64,000 nt of DNA from the NCBI RefSeq assembly GCF_008180155.1, contig NZ_VSZS01000059.1, positions 1-64,000 on the forward strand. Direction: 5' to 3'. The translations under genes and the position numbers were made by a program. Source of the DNA: Neoaquamicrobium microcysteis. GTDB lineage: Bacteria; Pseudomonadota; Alphaproteobacteria; Rhizobiales; Rhizobiaceae. This document shows positions 61,069 through 64,000 of the stretch, piece after piece; positions within the stretch are counted from its first letter, which is position 1; every line of letters starts with the position of its first letter. A model generated the notes under the pieces. It was not told the origin of the DNA and did not search any database. It saw only the letters and a list, made by a program, of their open reading frames with translations.

Positions 61069-61946
61069 GCGAATGCCGCCTCGGCGTCGAACTCAGGCTC
61101 CCAGTTCTCCACCATCTCGTCTGTGATGTGCTCGCGGCCGCTTTCGACAGCCTCGATGGCGAGAACGTTGATCATGTGGAAGATATTGGCTGTGATGCCT
61201 TCTGTGATCTGCAGCATTCGCCGCAGCGATTTCGCCGTGAGAACTGAGGGCCGACGCAGCGGCGTATTGCGCAGGATCGACGCCACCAGGTTCTCGAACT
61301 GTTCGTTCGCGGCCCACCGGCTCAGTGTGAACTGCTCGAACCGGCGCGCAAGCTGAACGTCGCCACCGATAGCCTCGCGCGCCTCGTTGACGCCGAAACA
61401 GACCAGCGAGATCTGGAGTCGGTTGCTGAGGAAGCGCAGCGTATTCAGCACGATACGCTGCTCGCGGTAGGTTCCAGCGAGGATGTTGTGCACTTCGTCG
61501 ATCACCAACACCTGCACGCCGATCGCTTCCATAATCCGCAAGGCGGCCTGCTCCATCTGGGCAATGTCGGCGCGCGGCCGTTGAGGCGCGCCGAGAAGGG
61601 TGAGCAGTTCGGCGTAGAAGCGTCGCTCGCCCGGGCGGCTGGTCATCTCCATAGCCAGGACCGGTGTCTTCAGTGTGCCCGTCAGAGGATTGAAGCTCGG
61701 TGGGTGCTTGTCTCGGAACCGCTTCATGATCATGGTCTTGCCCATGCCACTGTCCCCGTAGATCGCGACCGAGGGCATGCGCGTGCCTCGCGGATGATCA
61801 AGGAGCGCACTCAGCCGGTCGAGCGCTTGCTTGGCGCGTGGGTAGAGCACCCAGCGGCGTGACCGTATGGCTCTGATACGGCGTTCATCGCTTTCGGAAA
61901 GGAGCGCGACAGCTCCAGCGGTGAGATGGGAGATTTCGTCGTTCAT
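61065..61946 (-). CDS. tniB: TniB-type transposition ATPase
   Basis: 293 residues, AAA+ ATPase. Walker A YGDSGMGKTMI (about residue 64), Walker B VLVIDEVHNIL (about 146), and a sensor segment ISLVCFGVNEAREAIGGD. In Tn5053/Tn552-like and Tn7-like elements TniB helps choose target DNA together with TniQ and activates TniA. Lies 12 bp after tniA. Confidence 0.92.
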   Translation of the reverse strand: MNDEISHLTAGAVALLSESDERRIRAIRSRRWVLYPRAKQALDRLSALLDHPRGTRMPSVAIYGDSGMGKTMIMKRFRDKHPPSFNPLTGTLKTPVLAMEMTSRPGERRFYAELLTLLGAPQRPRADIAQMEQAALRIMEAIGVQVLVIDEVHNILAGTYREQRIVLNTLRFLSNRLQISLVCFGVNEAREAIGGDVQLARRFEQFTLSRWAANEQFENLVASILRNTPLRRPSVLTAKSLRRMLQITEGITANIFHMINVLAIEAVESGREHITDEMVENWEPEFDAEAAFA

Positions 61947-61958
61947 TTTTACTCCAGC

Positions 61959-63572
61959 TCAATCTGCATCCTCAACAAAGGGTACAGGTTTGCTGGAATC
62001 GACACCGCGGAGCGAGCCCCATCCCCGATCATCCACCTTCGATTTTGAAGAAGTTGTCCCGCGTCGTGCCGCTGCCGTCTTCCTGGTGGCCGTCTCGAGC
62101 AATTCCCGCTGTGCGATGGCGGTGCGGACAATTGCGCGGGTGTCGACTTCACGGCGGCCTTTCGCCAGCAGGGTGCGTCGCGCGGTCACCGCCTCGTGCA
62201 GGGTGATCGAAGGCAACGTCAAGTCGGCATAGCGGGCTTCCACGAAGTTTCCTGAAGGCCGTCGAACGAAGATACGCGCCATGTCGCGTGGATCGAATTT
62301 GACAAGCAGGCGCCGGTCGGAACGCCCGACGTCTGCGCTGAGTGCCGCCGACCAGTAGCGCAGGCCGAACAAATGAACGCCGGTCGGCCGTAGTGTTCGC
62401 TCCTGTTCGGGCAGGAAGGTGAGCCAGAAGCGCATTCGATCTTGTGGCAGTCGAAGTGGAATCTCACCCTCATGGTCTCGCCAGACGGCAATCGGCGGGC
62501 GGCCCAGTCCACCATGGATCGAATGATGATAGGAGCCGACGATGTCGAGTGCGATATACCTCTCGAGTTCATGCAGTGTCAGTGCCGCGTGCCGCTTCGA
62601 GTCGTAGTCTCCCAGGTCCTGTTCGTTGCTGAACGTGGTCCCTGGGAGCAGGTGCAGCCTTCCCATCTGTGTGCCGATCAGGCGCTCGATGTGACCGCCG
62701 AAGCGGGGCTCACCCGGTGGCCGCCACTCAATGGCGATGCCGGCGTCTTGGCATCCGCGCTTGAACGCCCGGCTGCGGAAGTCGGCGCCGTTGTCGACAT
62801 GCACCGTGTCCGGCAGCCCGGCAACGGGCCAAGGCTCAGTGATCTCGCGTTCTCTCAACCATGCCGATTTGTCGAAGACGGAGTGCAACAGGCACAGACT
62901 GGTCGACAGCCGGGACGGCGCGTCCATGGTGAGATAGAAACCGGTGACCATCCGGCTGCACACATCCATCGCCAGGGTCAGCCACGGTCGACCGACCGGC
63001 TGCCGGGTCTCCTCGTCAACAACGAAGACGTCGGCCTTCGTATGGTCGATCTGGACCATCTCCAGGGGGCGGGAGGCACCGAACGTCCCGGGAACGGGCG
63101 TTGTCGCCTTGACGATCTTCTGTTCGCCGCGTCGCCTGGCACGCTGTTGCAGGTCGATGTCCTCAAGGCGAGCCACTATCGTCCGGCGATGCGGTGGCTT
63201 GAACCCCGCCGATATGCAGTTCGTCTGCACATCGCGGACCAGCTGCGAAACCGTCGGCCGGGTCCGCTTCAGGTAATATGCTTTGATCGTGGTGAGGATT
63301 ATCTCTTCCCGCTTATCGTCCAGTACGCGGTGCCCCTGTGGTCGCCCACGTTTACGATCGACCAGAGACAGGATGGTCCCGCCGGCGCGGAACAGCTTGA
63401 TCAACCGGTATGCTGTCGCCTGACTAAGATTGAGCGCAGCCGCGAGTTCCGCCACATCTCCGGCCGTTGCGCCGTCAGGATTGCGCTCCAGAAAGCTGCG
63501 GATCGCATCCCCCCGTCGGCACGCTTCATCCCAAAGTACGTCCTCAATCTCGTCTGGAAGTGGATCGCTCAT
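61959..63572 (-). CDS. tniA: TniA/Mu-type DDE transposase
   Basis: 537 residues. Helix-turn-helix N-terminus (DVAELAAALNLSQATAYRLIKLFRAGG), then the integrase core with DDE residues in MVQIDHTKADVFVVDEETRQPVGR, TVHVDNGADFRSRAF and GEPRFGGHIERLIGT, and a C-terminal Mu-type beta-barrel (RLLVKFDPRDMARIFVRRPSGNFVEARYAD). It is full length. It binds repeats at the transposon ends; four such repeats lie just upstream (63606-63731). Confidence 0.93.
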   Translation of the reverse strand: MSDPLPDEIEDVLWDEACRRGDAIRSFLERNPDGATAGDVAELAAALNLSQATAYRLIKLFRAGGTILSLVDRKRGRPQGHRVLDDKREEIILTTIKAYYLKRTRPTVSQLVRDVQTNCISAGFKPPHRRTIVARLEDIDLQQRARRRGEQKIVKATTPVPGTFGASRPLEMVQIDHTKADVFVVDEETRQPVGRPWLTLAMDVCSRMVTGFYLTMDAPSRLSTSLCLLHSVFDKSAWLREREITEPWPVAGLPDTVHVDNGADFRSRAFKRGCQDAGIAIEWRPPGEPRFGGHIERLIGTQMGRLHLLPGTTFSNEQDLGDYDSKRHAALTLHELERYIALDIVGSYHHSIHGGLGRPPIAVWRDHEGEIPLRLPQDRMRFWLTFLPEQERTLRPTGVHLFGLRYWSAALSADVGRSDRRLLVKFDPRDMARIFVRRPSGNFVEARYADLTLPSITLHEAVTARRTLLAKGRREVDTRAIVRTAIAQRELLETATRKTAAARRGTTSSKSKVDDRGWGSLRGVDSSKPVPFVEDAD

Positions 63573-63605
63573 AGCAGGCTCGCGAGGAAAACCATCGCAA
63601 ACCTC

Positions 63606-63731
63606 ATTCTCACATTAAGTGACAAAGTCCAAGTTGGATTATCAAATTAAATGCCCATTCTCAAATTAACTGCTCGGGCAACATGCTGAAATCGTTGACG
63701 TCCGATTCGCATAATTAAATGGAAAGCGACA
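63606..63731 (-). repeat. transposon end with four TniA-type binding repeats
   Basis: Four related 15-16 bp units: TTCTCACATTAAGTG (from 63608), TTATCAAATTAAATG (from 63639), TTCTCAAATTAACTG (from 63658) and TTCGCATAATTAAATG (from 63706). The outer boundary is taken at 63731, where the minus strand reads TGTCGCTTTCC, an end of the TGT type known from Tn5053/Tn552 and Tn7 relatives. Beyond it the istA reading frame is intact, so this is where the transposon entered istA. Confidence 0.7.
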
Positions 63732-63912
63732 CATGGATATGGCCGTCCACCCAGGCCTCGGCCACAGCCGCAGGATAGGCGCGAACATAGCAGGCGTCGC
63801 TATGCGGCAGATCGAGCACGAAGAAGTGCGCCTTCTGCTCCACGCCGCCGATGACCACCATAGCCTCGCCAAAGTCGGCCTGTGCGTGCCCGGCCGGGTG
63901 CGCCAGCGGCAC
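63732..63912 (-). pseudogene. istA: istA fragment of an IS21-family element
   Basis: About 60 codons of the IS21 transposase core: PLAHPAGHAQADFGEAMVVIGG, then AHFFVLDLPHSDACYVRAYPA and AEAWVDGHIHV, where the transposon end interrupts it. The upstream 5' part is lost at 63912, where sequence changes to the IS21-like end repeat. Not functional. Confidence 0.85.
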
Positions 63913-63913
63913 G

Positions 63914-63990
63914 AGGTGGCCGGATTTTACGCCGCCCGCAGCAGGACTATCCCGCCGCTACCGTGGTCTAGTTTTCCACCGCCGTTCTCA
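63914..63990. repeat. IS21-type end remnant (right copy of window-flanking repeat)
   Basis: Direct repeat of 34-110, 68 of 77 positions identical. It stands immediately upstream of the truncated istA. The last 10 bases of the window carry nothing I can name. Confidence 0.6.
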
Positions 63991-64000
63991 CCTGCCGCAG

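Overview
The window is G+C-rich DNA that looks like a member of the Alphaproteobacteria, probably of the Rhizobiales (Hyphomicrobiales). This is inferred from gene style, from the DUF1173/Toprim accessory genes typical of rhizobial mobile DNA, and from the protein families present. It has three parts: a remnant of an insertion sequence at the far left, about 53 kb of closely packed acyl-CoA catabolism genes, and a mobile-element region from about 54 kb to the right end.

The catabolic part reads as three self-contained modules. Each has its own importer, its own acyl-CoA ligase, its own beta-oxidation enzymes and a DNA motif repeated at its promoters. Module 1 (about 0.8-23.5 kb) has a BadH/BadI pair for opening an alicyclic ring, a CoA-transferase, acyl-CoA dehydrogenases, thiolases, MaoC hydratases, a CitE-like lyase, an AMP-forming ligase, a TRAP transporter and the electron-transfer flavoprotein EtfBA. 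Its promoters share a motif close to ACTWGCGTACRATA; no regulator for it is in the window.

Module 2 (about 23.5-41.4 kb) has an isovaleryl-CoA dehydrogenase-like enzyme, a crotonase, a DUF1446 (AtuA-like) protein, a biotin-dependent acyl-CoA carboxylase in three polypeptides, the biotin importer BioY, a DsbA-like isomerase, a Liv-type ABC importer with a ligase embedded in its operon, and a TetR regulator. Its promoters carry a TGAA-N7-TTCA type inverted repeat. The gene set fits breakdown of a beta-branched acyl-CoA (leucine- or terpenoid-like).

Module 3 (about 41.5-54 kb) has a crotonase, a dienoyl-CoA reductase-like SDR, a thiolase, a two-subunit MaoC dehydratase, a FabG-like SDR, a ligase, a second Liv-type importer and a second TetR regulator. 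It carries a TTAC-N6-GTAA motif.

Inference: together the modules could convert imported alicyclic or branched carboxylic acids (naphthenic or cyclic-terpenoid type) into central metabolites, with electrons leaving through EtfBA. No ring hydroxylase or dearomatising enzyme is visible, so the true substrate is unknown.

The right-hand region holds an etfA relic, conserved rhizobial accessory genes (DUF1173, Toprim), a ParE/Phd-type toxin-antitoxin pair, an IS3-family element, and a TniA-TniB-TniQ transposition module whose tniQ is cut by the IS3 element. The end of that transposon lies inside an istA relic of an IS21-family element. A 77-bp IS21-like end sequence occurs in direct orientation at both edges of the window (68 of 77 positions identical).
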